A DNA stretch of 15,226 nucleotides from an uncultured Oscillospiraceae bacterium (GTDB lineage Bacteria > Bacillota > Clostridia > Oscillospirales > Oscillospiraceae): the NCBI GenBank assembly GCA_937915075.1, contig CALDMA010000329.1, positions 1 to 15,226 of the forward strand, read 5' to 3'. The notes beneath the pieces were generated by a model, which was given only the letters and a program-made list of their open reading frames with translations, ran no database searches and was not told where the DNA came from. This document shows positions 7,802 to 14,783 of the stretch, piece by piece; the first letter of the stretch is position 1; each line of letters opens with the position of its first letter. Made by a program: the position numbers and the translations under genes.

Positions 7802-7808
7802 AAGATGA

Positions 7809-7854
7809 CGCGGGGCGCGGCAGCCGATGATGGCTGCTGCGCCCCGCGTTTTTT
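7809..7854 (+). terminator. Rho-independent terminator after tnpW
   Basis: A 17-bp GC-rich stem (7809-7825 with 7832-7848) with one G-T pair and a GATGAT loop, followed by TTTTTT. It ends the rightward ICE operon. It lies between tnpW and the convergent PIN gene, whose stop is at 7858. There is no T-run for the opposite strand, so it is mainly one-directional. Confidence 0.93.
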
Positions 7855-7857
7855 GTT

Positions 7858-9690
7858 TTAGGTATTGTCACCATTTGTTTTTATGGCTTCGCTGATAATC
7901 TCAGCAATACGAGTGTCTTTTTCACTAAGACAATTTTGAGCATAAATGAAATTATCCAGTTCTTTTAGTATATCGTCATATTCGTATTCGACATCATCAC
8001 TTAGACCATCCGCAGCTCCACCATCTTCATCAAAATTCAAATAGTCAACAGTCAGTTTTATATATCCGCTGGTCGTATTTTCATCCCCGTTAGAAAAGCA
8101 AATATCAATAACTTCTTCGCTGCCCTCGTCAGGGCTTATCTGATTATCACCTATGGACAATGATGCTTTACTGCCGTCTACACCCTTAATTACAATCGTT
8201 TCCCCGAAAGACATTACATCCGGCAGCGTGCCTATATCTGCGATCTCAGATACTCTTTCATATTGAGCATTTGCCCATGCTTGGATTTCTTCAATATCTG
8301 AATCTGTGATGTTTTCTATATTGGCAATGTGCGGTATATCTGATATTTCCAACAATCTTTCGTATATCAGTTTGATGATTTCTTTGGGATTGGCAGTATT
8401 AAGTTTGGCCAACAAGTCATCAAAACTAATACAGCAGTCATCATACTTTCGGTATAAGCCATTTATTTCCTCAAACCTTGCGATTATATCAGCGTAAAAA
8501 TGTGAATCAGGTAAATTATCCTCTAAGTATGATTCATAGCTTCCGAGCGCATGGAATCCAAGTGCTTCTCTGTCCATATCCCGAATTTCTTCTTCATCAT
8601 CTTCAACCTCATACCTGTTGCGTCTTGAATCACCACCCAAAATAACCGTAAACGGACACACTTTGAACGACTTTGCTTCTCGGTCAATCTCGATTCTGCA
8701 CGCAAACCGTGCTTTATGTTCCTCGCGCATTTTTATTGTATCAACAAATACATATTCTTTTTCTTCGGGATCCCATGGGGCATTGGTATAATCCTCATAA
8801 TAGCAATCAGCGGAAATATCTGCTTTACATGAGAGCGTGACGATAGAAATATTGTCGGAAATTTCATCTACGGAGTGGACAGAAAATGTCACATCTGAAA
8901 TATCATGCAGATAAAATTCATTGTAATCGTACCCGGATTCTATCCCGTCTTTGTCGTATGAAAGGCCATGCACATCTATATTTTCGTTGTCTTTGATATA
9001 CTCGTTCACAGCAGCGCTTATGCGTAATTGCAGTTCCTTGATAACAGCCATTGTTTCATCATAAGCCGCATCTTCTTTACTTATTGCGTTATATAACTCG
9101 CCTAAGGAGTTGAAGAAAAGGTGATTTTCACTTTCTCTGCAAGCCCTTATAAAACCTTTATCGTTACTAACAATTACAACTTCTTCCGTTTCACCAAATC
9201 GCTTTCTGATCTGTTGAGCAATAAATGCGTCTGGAAACTCACTTTTTTTCTTTTCACTGTTTTCAAAAGGTGGCTTAGTCTCAAAATAATCACCGAGTAT
9301 CAAACCTACATCTATTAAATCTGCGCCAAGAATCTCGGCATTGATCGTTCGGAGAAAATCATCGAACATTTCCTCACCTTTTGATATGAGTTCATCTTTG
9401 TTTTTTACGATTCTCAATATCTCGCCCAGTCCAATAGTGTTTATGAGATGTTCAGTAGACCCCTCCAAAGCGGTAGCTCTTGCTTTTCGCATAATCCCAC
9501 ATATTTTTTTGACCTGATCTGCAATATGTCTTTTTGATTCCCGTACAACAATATCGCTTAAAACAACCTTGATTTTCCCGCTTTTGACATAGTTTTCGAG
9601 TATTTTGAGGGTGCTGGTATCGCACAGGTCGAATTTTGCTGCGTCAAATATGTTTGTATCAATCGTTACTGCCAAAGGATATTTGAACAT
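7858..9690 (-). CDS. PIN-domain (DUF4935-like) protein with large uncharacterised C-terminal region
   Basis: A 610-residue protein. Residues 1 to about 200 form a PIN-type nuclease domain with the acidic metal-binding pattern: D11 (VTIDTNIF), E51 (VVRESKRH), D154 (EFPDAFIAQQI) and D177 (VVIVSNDKGFIRAC). This fits the PIN_12/DUF4935 group. PIN domains are typically Mg-dependent ribonucleases. Residues about 215-350 look beta-rich (SDVTFSVHSVDEISDNISIV). The rest is very acidic and partly helical, with no domain I recognise. ATG 9690 is ten bases from AAAGGA (9701-9706 on the plus strand); a TTG at 9696 is four bases away and is an alternative. The gene is clearly AT-richer than the ICE genes beside it, suggesting separate acquisition. 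A defence role is inferred only. Confidence 0.85.
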   Translation of the reverse strand: MFKYPLAVTIDTNIFDAAKFDLCDTSTLKILENYVKSGKIKVVLSDIVVRESKRHIADQVKKICGIMRKARATALEGSTEHLINTIGLGEILRIVKNKDELISKGEEMFDDFLRTINAEILGADLIDVGLILGDYFETKPPFENSEKKKSEFPDAFIAQQIRKRFGETEEVVIVSNDKGFIRACRESENHLFFNSLGELYNAISKEDAAYDETMAVIKELQLRISAAVNEYIKDNENIDVHGLSYDKDGIESGYDYNEFYLHDISDVTFSVHSVDEISDNISIVTLSCKADISADCYYEDYTNAPWDPEEKEYVFVDTIKMREEHKARFACRIEIDREAKSFKVCPFTVILGGDSRRNRYEVEDDEEEIRDMDREALGFHALGSYESYLEDNLPDSHFYADIIARFEEINGLYRKYDDCCISFDDLLAKLNTANPKEIIKLIYERLLEISDIPHIANIENITDSDIEEIQAWANAQYERVSEIADIGTLPDVMSFGETIVIKGVDGSKASLSIGDNQISPDEGSEEVIDICFSNGDENTTSGYIKLTVDYLNFDEDGGAADGLSDDVEYEYDDILKELDNFIYAQNCLSEKDTRIAEIISEAIKTNGDNT

Positions 9691-9743
9691 ATACAATCAT
9701 TCCTTTCAATCTCTTTTGTCACGCTTTCAAACTCATTTTTCAT
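9666..9743 (-). CDS. Possible 25-residue leader ORF overlapping the PIN start
   Basis: It reads MKNEFESVTKEIERND and then runs out of frame into the PIN gene, ending just inside it. The core FESVTKEI matches FESVTERI in the small ORF at 1282-1338. No good ribosome binding site is visible. It may be the remnant of an ICE sequence cut by insertion of the PIN gene, or a leader peptide that couples translation to the PIN start. Confidence 0.25.
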   Translation of the reverse strand: MKNEFESVTKEIERNDCICSNILWQ

Positions 9744-9843
9744 AACTGGCAGGAAAAACATACAACCCTTGTGTTTCACGCGCTGTAAAGCCGCTCCCAG
9801 CAAGGCATACAGGCACTCTAAGCCGTGACCTATGCGCTTGTTT

Positions 9844-10206
9844 TCAGTTATCCCGTGCGCGTAGGTGCAGCGCACCGACCACGAGGAACACCAGACCGAA
9901 AATTACCCAGCCCCAAATGGGATCATGCTCCGAAATGAAGTAGGCCAGCAGCCCGAACACCGCTGCATAGATCAGCGTGAGCAGCCCGCCGACGAGCCAG
10001 AAGCCGATGCTGGTATTTTGCAGCCACAACAGCAACAGGAATGTTGCAATGCCGATCACAAGGCACAGCGCCGGATGAATTGCGGTGAACTGGTTGCAGC
10101 ACACTCCGGCGGCGATGCCGAGAGCAATGCTGTCAAAGAGAATGATATGCCCGAAGAATAGTCCAATCACCGAGCAGACAAGCCCAATGAAAAGCCCAAT
10201 CGCCAT
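9844..10206 (-). CDS. Small hydrophobic integral membrane protein
   Basis: A 120-residue protein made almost wholly of hydrophobic segments. They are approximately residues 2-21 (IGLFIGLVCSVIGLFF), a hydrophobic stretch at 22-40, then 46-62 (ALCLVIGIATFLLLLWL), 67-91 and 97-115, so about four membrane helices. The C-terminus is short and charged (LRARDN). No enzymatic or transport motif is recognised. ATG 10206 has only a weak AGGG upstream. An ideal AAAGGAGG site 30 bases further upstream points to an in-frame ATA at 10236, which would add ten residues (GWLAAQGAI after the initiator). It follows abiEii closely and is probably in the abiE transcript. Confidence 0.65.
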   Translation of the reverse strand: MAIGLFIGLVCSVIGLFFGHIILFDSIALGIAAGVCCNQFTAIHPALCLVIGIATFLLLLWLQNTSIGFWLVGGLLTLIYAAVFGLLAYFISEHDPIWGWVIFGLVFLVVGALHLRARDN

Positions 10207-10233
10207 AATCGCGCCCTGCGCTGCCAGCCAACC

Positions 10234-10251
10234 TATGAAGAAGCCTCCTTT
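10234..10251 (-). promoter_or_regulatory. Strong ribosome binding site facing an ATA codon
   Basis: On the minus strand AAAGGAGG (10251-10244), seven spacer bases and then ATA (10236-10234), in frame with the membrane protein and with no stop between. The geometry is ideal for a start codon, which suggests ATG changed to ATA, leaving either weak AUA initiation or use of the ATG at 10206. Confidence 0.55.
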
Positions 10252-10254
10252 CGT

Positions 10255-11100
10255 TTACACCATGATTGCGTCCATAATTGTCTGAATGGTATTACAGGTA
10301 TCATCAAAGGAAATGTCCTTTGCGTACTCATACTCGCGGCTGTATTTCTCCCACAGCCTACGGAGCGTATCGCTTTCGCGGATCTCTTTCATAATCTCCG
10401 GGTAGTCTGTCAGGATCATGCCGCTGCCGCGTTTCTGCATCGTCCGTTCCAGCGCCCGGCGCAGCGTCGCTTTGTCACATTCCGCGCCGCGCAGCGCGTA
10501 CAGGATATGTACGTCGTAATAGTCTCTCGGACGGGTATTCGCAATGTTGCGGGACAGCACGGTTTCCAGCTTTTCCGCCAGCACCGTTTCAAGGTTATAG
10601 GCAAGAATACTGATCGTGCGGTCATCGAACAGCAGCGAGAATGTGTATTCCACCTCACGGGGCGTTATCATGTCGCCCGTGGTGACATCCACCGTCAGCG
10701 GTACGCTAATCGGCGGATAGTTCGCTTTCAGCGCGACCCGGATGCCGGGGTAATCGTCGGTTTCCCGAATGTCAGAGATACCGACGACCTCAAACTGCAC
10801 GTCGTCGGCAATCTGGACAGCGCAAATCTCTGTAAAGATTTTGCGGATTGCTTCATGCGTCAGGGTGAAGCCCTTGATCGTTGTGTCCAGATCCATTGTT
10901 GCCCGTGTGTCCAGCCCCACAATGGCGGAAATCAGGAATCCGCCTTTGAGAATGAAATTGTTCTGATAGGGCGAGAGCGAGATCCGTTCCAGCAGTCGTT
11001 CGAGCATATAGTTCTGCATGACGAGCTGCGCCGAGATATGCTTCTCTGCCGCTTTGTTTTTGATAAAGGCTTTCAGTTGCATCGGATTTTTTGTAATCAT
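10255..11100 (-). CDS. abiEii: AbiEii-type nucleotidyltransferase toxin (type IV toxin-antitoxin)
   Basis: A 281-residue member of the AbiEii/AbiGii nucleotidyltransferase family. Polymerase-beta-type motifs are in place: GG in LKGGFLIS (53-54), D-x-D in MDLDTT (D70, D72), a further acidic strand VDVTTGD (about 138-144), AEKLETVLSR with K167, and R182-D183-x-x-D186 in RPRDYYDVHIL. Family members act as bacteriostatic toxins or abortive phage-infection effectors; related MenT enzymes add nucleotides to tRNA. Its ATG overlaps the abiEi stop (ATGA), with GGAGG seven bases upstream, so antitoxin and toxin are co-translated. All catalytic residues appear intact, so the toxin is probably active. 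Such pairs stabilise mobile elements. Confidence 0.93.
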   Translation of the reverse strand: MITKNPMQLKAFIKNKAAEKHISAQLVMQNYMLERLLERISLSPYQNNFILKGGFLISAIVGLDTRATMDLDTTIKGFTLTHEAIRKIFTEICAVQIADDVQFEVVGISDIRETDDYPGIRVALKANYPPISVPLTVDVTTGDMITPREVEYTFSLLFDDRTISILAYNLETVLAEKLETVLSRNIANTRPRDYYDVHILYALRGAECDKATLRRALERTMQKRGSGMILTDYPEIMKEIRESDTLRRLWEKYSREYEYAKDISFDDTCNTIQTIMDAIMV

Positions 11101-11690
11101 AGCAAAACCTCCATGTATCGCAGCACCTTAGGCTTCACGCGAAGCTGGTCTGCGTACTGCATCAGTTTGTGAATGTTCTTATCCTTGGACGCTGCATAGC
11201 GTTTCATGGCTTCTCCGACAATCTGAACATCGCTGCCGCTGCCGCGCAGAATGTCACACAGCGTCCGTTCCAAATCGTAAACACGAATCGGATTGCCGGA
11301 GGGGGATTCAATTTCAATTCTGCCGAACTCGTAGTTCTCCGGCACAACGCGCTTGATGATTAAGTTCTCCTGCTTCAAGGATGGGGCATTGTAGCCCTTG
11401 AGAAAGGTCATCGTATATTTCGCCGGGGTACGGTCTGAATAGCCCAGCAGATACAGGGCGGTATCGTGCGAGTAGATCCCGCGCCCATACTTGCGCTGCA
11501 AGAGGTAAAAATCGTCCTCCCATGCGCTGCTCCGCACATACAGGCCGCGTCCGAAGCGGTACATTTCACCGCTCTTGACAAACTCCTGTAAAACGCTGCG
11601 GTGCAGTCCGGCTTCCGTCACCTGCGCTGCGGTGATCGTGCCGTCCTCCGAGGCTTTCAACAGTTCTTCGATTTTCTCCTTGGCGTTCAT
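11097..11690 (-). CDS. abiEi: AbiEi-type antitoxin and autorepressor
   Basis: A 197-residue protein with an N-terminal winged-helix domain (residues about 3-65: MNAKEKIEELLKASEDG, TAAQVTEAGLHRSVLQEF, RGLYVRSSAWED). The rest is the AbiEi body (YSHDTALYLLGYSDRTPAKY, RVYDLERTLCDILRG). AbiEi proteins neutralise AbiEii without binding it stably and repress their own operon through inverted repeats. The start at 11690 has GAGGTGA upstream and lies just after a consensus promoter and operators. The longer open frame to 11882 would read through those control sites and is rejected. Confidence 0.93.
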   Translation of the reverse strand: MNAKEKIEELLKASEDGTITAAQVTEAGLHRSVLQEFVKSGEMYRFGRGLYVRSSAWEDDFYLLQRKYGRGIYSHDTALYLLGYSDRTPAKYTMTFLKGYNAPSLKQENLIIKRVVPENYEFGRIEIESPSGNPIRVYDLERTLCDILRGSGSDVQIVGEAMKRYAASKDKNIHKLMQYADQLRVKPKVLRYMEVLL

Positions 11691-11707
11691 GCTTCTCACC
11701 TCACTTT

Positions 11708-11750
11708 GACAATCACACATTATATTATATGGAAATAATGTGCGGTTGTC
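11708..11750. promoter_or_regulatory. AbiEi operator 1 (inverted repeat over the promoter)
   Basis: Two 16-base arms, 11708-11723 and 11735-11750, matching at 14 of 16 positions with an 11-base spacer; the core is CACATTAT/ATAATGTG with outer GACAA/TTGTC. It covers the -10 box and most of the -35 box. Known AbiE operons are autorepressed through paired inverted repeats of this kind. Confidence 0.8.
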
Positions 11751-11752
11751 AA
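11724..11752 (-). promoter_or_regulatory. Consensus sigma-A promoter of abiEi-abiEii
   Basis: On the minus strand TTGACA (11752-11747), a 17-base spacer and TATAAT (11729-11724): both hexamers match consensus and the spacing is optimal. The ATG of abiEi is about 35 bases downstream. The promoter lies inside operator 1, which explains how such a strong promoter would be held in check. Confidence 0.9.
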
Positions 11753-11761
11753 CCGCAAAAC

Positions 11762-11804
11762 GACGAACACACATTAAATTATTTGGAAATAATGTGTGAA
11801 TGTC
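11762..11804. promoter_or_regulatory. AbiEi operator 2 (upstream inverted repeat)
   Basis: It has the same geometry as operator 1: 16-base arms at 11762-11777 and 11789-11804 with an 11-base spacer. The core is CACACATTA/TAATGTGTG with outer GAC/GTC, and 12 of 16 positions match. It starts 54 bases after operator 1, about five helical turns, so both would face the same side of the DNA, consistent with cooperative binding. Confidence 0.75.
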
Positions 11805-11811
11805 AGAGAAG

Positions 11812-13146
11812 CTACAAGGCTTTGTCCTGTTCCTGCCTGCGATTGGGGGACAGAATGCTGTCGATGTTCTGCTTGACGGCATCGTATTCCCGCATACGTT
11901 TTTTCAGGCTTCCGTACTCAGCGTACAGCCGATCCTTTTCTTCGGACAGTCTGGAATATTCCTCGCGCAGCTTGGCAAGGTCGGGGAGCTTATCACCGAT
12001 GCCCGCCGCTTTCAGCGCCCGCGCCGACGCTTCAAAGAGAATGATTTCCCGCTCACGTCCGCGCAGATACTTTTCCTTGTCACGGGACTTTTTGTATTCA
12101 CTATACAGCGGCTTTTGTTCTTTGTAGGTGGCAGTATGCTTTATCAGCAGCGCCAGATCAGACAGGCGGTGTTCCGCCGTTTTCAGCGCAGCGGCCGTTT
12201 GCTCGTTGCTGTCCTGAAGCTCCGTGATCTTCTGTTCCAAATCGGTATAGCGGGAAATGCCGTGCTGGTCGAGAAATACCATTGTGCGGGCGGCGCGTTT
12301 CAGGTTTTCAATTTTTGCCCAGCGTTCATATCCAGCGGATTGCTGCGCCTTGATGCAGTTTTCAATGTCAATCAGCAGCGACACGCCGCTGCGCTCCGGC
12401 TTCGGCGTTTTCAGAATAACCTTGCCCTTGATGCGTTCGGCTATGGCTTCCTCGGTGTAGGCTTCACCCAACGTCTTTGCACGGGTAAATCGCTCCTGAC
12501 CGGGAGCGCGGAATGAGATATACTTTCCACGCTTGATTTCATACCCCTCGGCTTCCAGCCGACGCAGGAGGTCGTCAAGGTCTTTGGAAATGGGAATGAG
12601 CCTGTCGATGGCGATTTTCAGCTTTTGCTTATAGCTTGTCCCTTTCCGCTGCGCGTCCCATTCGGCGTATTGCTTGCCGCGCTCCGCGCCGGGCGTGACA
12701 ACGGACAGCCCGTTTTCCCGGCACAGCCTATCGCTGACGCGGCGGATCTGCGCATAGCTTTTGCGGTTGGAAATGTACTTCTTATGCTCCGCAAAATCCA
12801 CAGAACAGAAAATGATGTGATTATGGCAATGCTCTTTGTTGATGTGGGTAGCAATGACATACTCATACTTGCCGCCGAGAATTTCATCGGCAAGTTGCCG
12901 TCCAATCTCGTGGGCTTGCGCATAGCTGACCTCACCCGGCTCAAAGGCCTGTATCAGATGGTGAGCGAGATTGTTGCCTTTCTGCATAGCAAGCAGCCGT
13001 GTTTTTTCAAACTCAAGGTCTGCGGTTTCCACGGCGCAGCCGAACGAGGACACCAGCAGCTTATCGTCGGTCTTTGCCGGATCAACGATATAGTCAATGG
13101 CTTTTTTCAAGGTGCTTTTGATAGAATGGATCTTTGTAATTGCCAT
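11812..13146 (-). CDS. Relaxase / mobilisation nuclease (MobA/VirD2-like, probably MOBP)
   Basis: A 444-residue relaxase with the typical ICE start MAITKIHSIKSTLKKAIDY. Y19 is the candidate nicking tyrosine. The metal-binding motif is H101, H108 and H110 in THINKEHCHNHIIFCSVD. AHHLIQAFEPGE (from residue 61) is the conserved middle motif. Residues about 320-440 are charged and helical, probably coiled coil. It would nick oriT and lead the single strand to the coupling protein. It overlaps mobC by 40 bases, so initiation is probably coupled. It ends just before the abiE operators, with no terminator between. Confidence 0.95.
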   Translation of the reverse strand: MAITKIHSIKSTLKKAIDYIVDPAKTDDKLLVSSFGCAVETADLEFEKTRLLAMQKGNNLAHHLIQAFEPGEVSYAQAHEIGRQLADEILGGKYEYVIATHINKEHCHNHIIFCSVDFAEHKKYISNRKSYAQIRRVSDRLCRENGLSVVTPGAERGKQYAEWDAQRKGTSYKQKLKIAIDRLIPISKDLDDLLRRLEAEGYEIKRGKYISFRAPGQERFTRAKTLGEAYTEEAIAERIKGKVILKTPKPERSGVSLLIDIENCIKAQQSAGYERWAKIENLKRAARTMVFLDQHGISRYTDLEQKITELQDSNEQTAAALKTAEHRLSDLALLIKHTATYKEQKPLYSEYKKSRDKEKYLRGREREIILFEASARALKAAGIGDKLPDLAKLREEYSRLSEEKDRLYAEYGSLKKRMREYDAVKQNIDSILSPNRRQEQDKAL

Positions 13147-13436
13147 ATCTCTGTCATCGCCCCCTTGATGTCCTCAATGTCCTGTGCATAGAGCGTTCCC
13201 GTAGCGTTCACGCGCTTTGCAATCTGATTGATGTTTGTGCCGATTTTTTGCAGCTCGGCGGTCATTGCTTTCACATCGCTGTAATCCAGCCGGATCACAT
13301 AGCCGTCTATGAGCATTTTCCGCGCATAAACGGAAAAAAAGCCCGTTCCCATCTGCTGCATTTTACGCTCGATCATTGCCCGTTCCTCGGCAGTCACAGG
13401 AACACGCAGCATGATATTCCGCGTTCGGTTTGCCAT
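13107..13436 (-). CDS. mobC: MobC relaxosome accessory protein
   Basis: A 109-residue MobC-family protein. The N-terminus is ribbon-helix-helix-like (MANRTRNIMLRVPVTAEERA), and the family core is IGTNINQIAKRVNATGTLY (from about residue 66) plus a helical end. MobC proteins bind next to the nick site, help strand opening and recruit the relaxase. It lies directly downstream of the right oriT-like module and overlaps the relaxase start, the classic order oriT-mobC-relaxase. An AAAGGA is about ten bases before the ATG. Confidence 0.92.
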   Translation of the reverse strand: MANRTRNIMLRVPVTAEERAMIERKMQQMGTGFFSVYARKMLIDGYVIRLDYSDVKAMTAELQKIGTNINQIAKRVNATGTLYAQDIEDIKGAMTEIWQLQRSILSKAP

Positions 13437-13461
13437 TTGTTCACCGTCCTTTCCGCTCCGA

Positions 13462-13542
13462 ATAAGGGTTTGGGATTATCCCAACAAGCAAAGCACAGAC
13501 AGGTGCTTTTTCGGGAGTGTGGCTACACTCCCTATGCTTGCT
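13462..13542 (-). other. oriT-like three-hairpin module, right copy
   Basis: Read on the minus strand it has the same plan as the left copy. Hairpin 1 (13513-13532) is GGGAGTGT and ACACTCCC around a 4-base loop, perfect. Hairpin 2 (13490-13509) has 7-bp arms AAAGCAC/GTGCTTT with a 6-base loop. Hairpin 3 (13470-13484) is TTGGGAT/ATCCCAA. The 28-base outer block (13462-13489) matches 1424-1451 at 27 of 28 positions. Hairpin 2 occupies the same place but has unrelated arms. Its place directly upstream of mobC makes this the most likely oriT; the palindrome also contains an extended -10-like TGGGATAAT, so a promoter role is possible. Confidence 0.65.
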
Positions 13543-13603
13543 ATCTACTCCATACCCCCACCGAAAGGCGGTATTTGTTGCGTGTTCCTTTAATTTTGGA
13601 CGC

Positions 13604-13637
13604 AAAAAAAGATTGCAGCCGCCATGCGCTGCAATCT
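13604..13637 (-). terminator. Rho-independent terminator after the XRE gene
   Basis: On the minus strand a 10-bp stem AGATTGCAGC/GCTGCAATCT (13637-13628 with 13619-13610) is followed by a run of T (13610-13604). It ends the XRE transcript before the oriT-like module and mobC, so those need their own promoter. Confidence 0.88.
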
Positions 13638-13658
13638 CCTGTTTCCCATATTGTGAGG

Positions 13659-14015
13659 TTAGTCCTCTGCTTTTTCGACTTCCGTTATCTCCCTTGCTGT
13701 TGCGGTTACAATCCGTATGCCTTTATCGCTCATACCGTCCAGCAGTGCGTCAAGTTGCCGCCGCCCGGTGGATTTCTCCGCGTTGCTGTTCGGAAAGAAA
13801 AATTGATCTACCGAAACATGATACCGGGTTACAAGGTCATAAAACACCTGTAAACTCGGTTGTTGTCCCTTGTTCTCGATATTCGCAAGGTATCGCGGGG
13901 ATATATATAACTCGTCGCTTACCTTTTTGCGGCTTTCTCCGTATTCATTTCTCGCGGCTTTTATGGCTGCCCCGAAAGCCTTAAAATCGTACAATGGTAC
14001 GGGCCTTTTTGCCAT
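13659..14015 (-). CDS. XRE-family helix-turn-helix regulator
   Basis: A 118-residue protein with an N-terminal HTH at about residues 12-70 (FGAAIKAARNEYGESRKKVS, then ELYISPRYLANIENKGQQPS), with the recognition helix around SPRYLANIE. The C-terminal 45 residues are likely for dimerisation or signalling. This is the usual XRE regulator beside mobC in Tn1549-type elements and probably controls transfer or excision genes. It starts after AGGGTGA and has its own terminator. No clear operator was found in the AT-rich region upstream. Confidence 0.9.
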   Translation of the reverse strand: MAKRPVPLYDFKAFGAAIKAARNEYGESRKKVSDELYISPRYLANIENKGQQPSLQVFYDLVTRYHVSVDQFFFPNSNAEKSTGRRQLDALLDGMSDKGIRIVTATAREITEVEKAED

Positions 14016-14185
14016 TATTCATTCACCCTATTACATTTTACTGTTCACCTTTCCTTTTGAATATGTCTATACAATTCATAGTATTAGCTTAAATAATTCC
14101 TTATATTCAAGAGAAAAATCATAGGATGAATTGAAAAATAATAAGAAAAAATTAACAGCCGGGTAGTTAGTCCGGCTGTTAATGA
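14016..14185. other. AT-rich intergenic region at the edge of the ICE backbone
   Basis: About 170 bases, very AT-rich, holding the upstream region of the XRE gene and the terminator of the GNAT gene. Composition drops sharply here relative to the genes on the left and stays low to the right end. I see no convincing att site, target duplication or -35/-10 pair. Confidence 0.5.
14146..14182 (-). terminator. Rho-independent terminator of the GNAT gene
   Basis: On the minus strand an 11-bp stem TTAACAGCCGG/CCGGCTGTTAA (14182-14172 with 14162-14152) is followed by TTTTTT (14151-14146), immediately downstream of the GNAT stop. Confidence 0.9.
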
Positions 14186-14695
14186 TTAGAGTATTCTTTT
14201 AGAATATCGAACTTCAAGTAGTTTTACTCCAATTTCAATTTCTTTGGAATTACCATCTAACTTAAATCCGTTTCTTTCATAAAATCTTTTTGCTCGAAGA
14301 TTATCATTTAATACCCATATTGTAATTTCGGAAAAGCCTAAATCATTTAGTCTGTTTATGCAAAATTGAAATCCTTTTTGGGTGACTTCGGTTCCCCAAA
14401 AGTCCGGGTGAAAATAAATTGAATATATCTCTCCAATATAATTGGGCATATTCTTCTCGTGTGATTTAGCTAATGACGCAATTCCTGCTGGACGATCATC
14501 GACTTTGAATAAATAATACTCCTCTAAAGGGTTTTCCAGTACATCTAAGAAAATCTTTGCTCGATTTTTTGGTGTAAAAGTTTTAATTATTTCATCTGGG
14601 ATTATTCCTGTATATGCTTCTTGCCACGAGCAGGAATGAACATACCCCATATCAAACGCAAATTCTCTTGTTGCTCTAATAACTTGAAAATCCAT
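14186..14695 (-). CDS. GNAT-family N-acetyltransferase
   Basis: A 169-residue acetyl-CoA-dependent transferase fold. Motif A is EIYSIYFHPDFWGTEVTQK (about 89-107), where the usual Q/R-x-x-G-x-G/A loop is degenerate but G101 is kept. Motif B is NDNLRAKRFYERNGFKLDG (about 130-148), the typical end of ribosomal-protein or small-molecule acetyltransferases. The substrate cannot be told from sequence. It is divergent from the MarR gene across an 88-base region with two palindromes, so MarR may control both. Codon use is AT-rich, unlike the ICE genes. GGAG lies 13 bases before the ATG, so initiation may be weak. Confidence 0.88.
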   Translation of the reverse strand: MDFQVIRATREFAFDMGYVHSCSWQEAYTGIIPDEIIKTFTPKNRAKIFLDVLENPLEEYYLFKVDDRPAGIASLAKSHEKNMPNYIGEIYSIYFHPDFWGTEVTQKGFQFCINRLNDLGFSEITIWVLNDNLRAKRFYERNGFKLDGNSKEIEIGVKLLEVRYSKRIL

Positions 14696-14714
14696 AAAAA
14701 TCTTTCATCTCCTC

Positions 14715-14762
14715 TTGACAATGTAGTACGATAATCGTATTATTATAGTACGATTATCGTAC
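14715..14762 (+). promoter_or_regulatory. marR promoter with two tandem palindromic operators
   Basis: TTGACA (14715-14720), a 17-base spacer and TATTAT (14738-14743) drive the MarR gene. Palindrome 1 is TACGATAATCGTA (14727-14739), over the spacer and -10 box. Palindrome 2 is GTACGATTATCGTAC (14748-14762), at the expected transcription start. Their centres are 22 bases apart, about two helical turns. This is a typical autorepression arrangement. A TATAAT on the opposite strand between them could serve the GNAT gene, but it lacks a good -35. Confidence 0.82.
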
Positions 14763-14783
14763 CATATAGGGAGGTGAATGTCA

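Noticed and set aside
10507..11172. Long plus-strand open frame opposite abiEii
   Set aside because: Antisense to a clear nucleotidyltransferase with intact motifs; the translation has no recognisable features.
11691..11882. N-terminal extension of abiEi to 11882
   Set aside because: It would translate the promoter and both operators and overlap the relaxase end; the ATG at 11690 has a good ribosome binding site and begins at the usual domain start.
13140..13984. Plus-strand open frames opposite mobC and the XRE gene
   Set aside because: They cross the terminator and oriT-like module and lie antisense to recognised genes.
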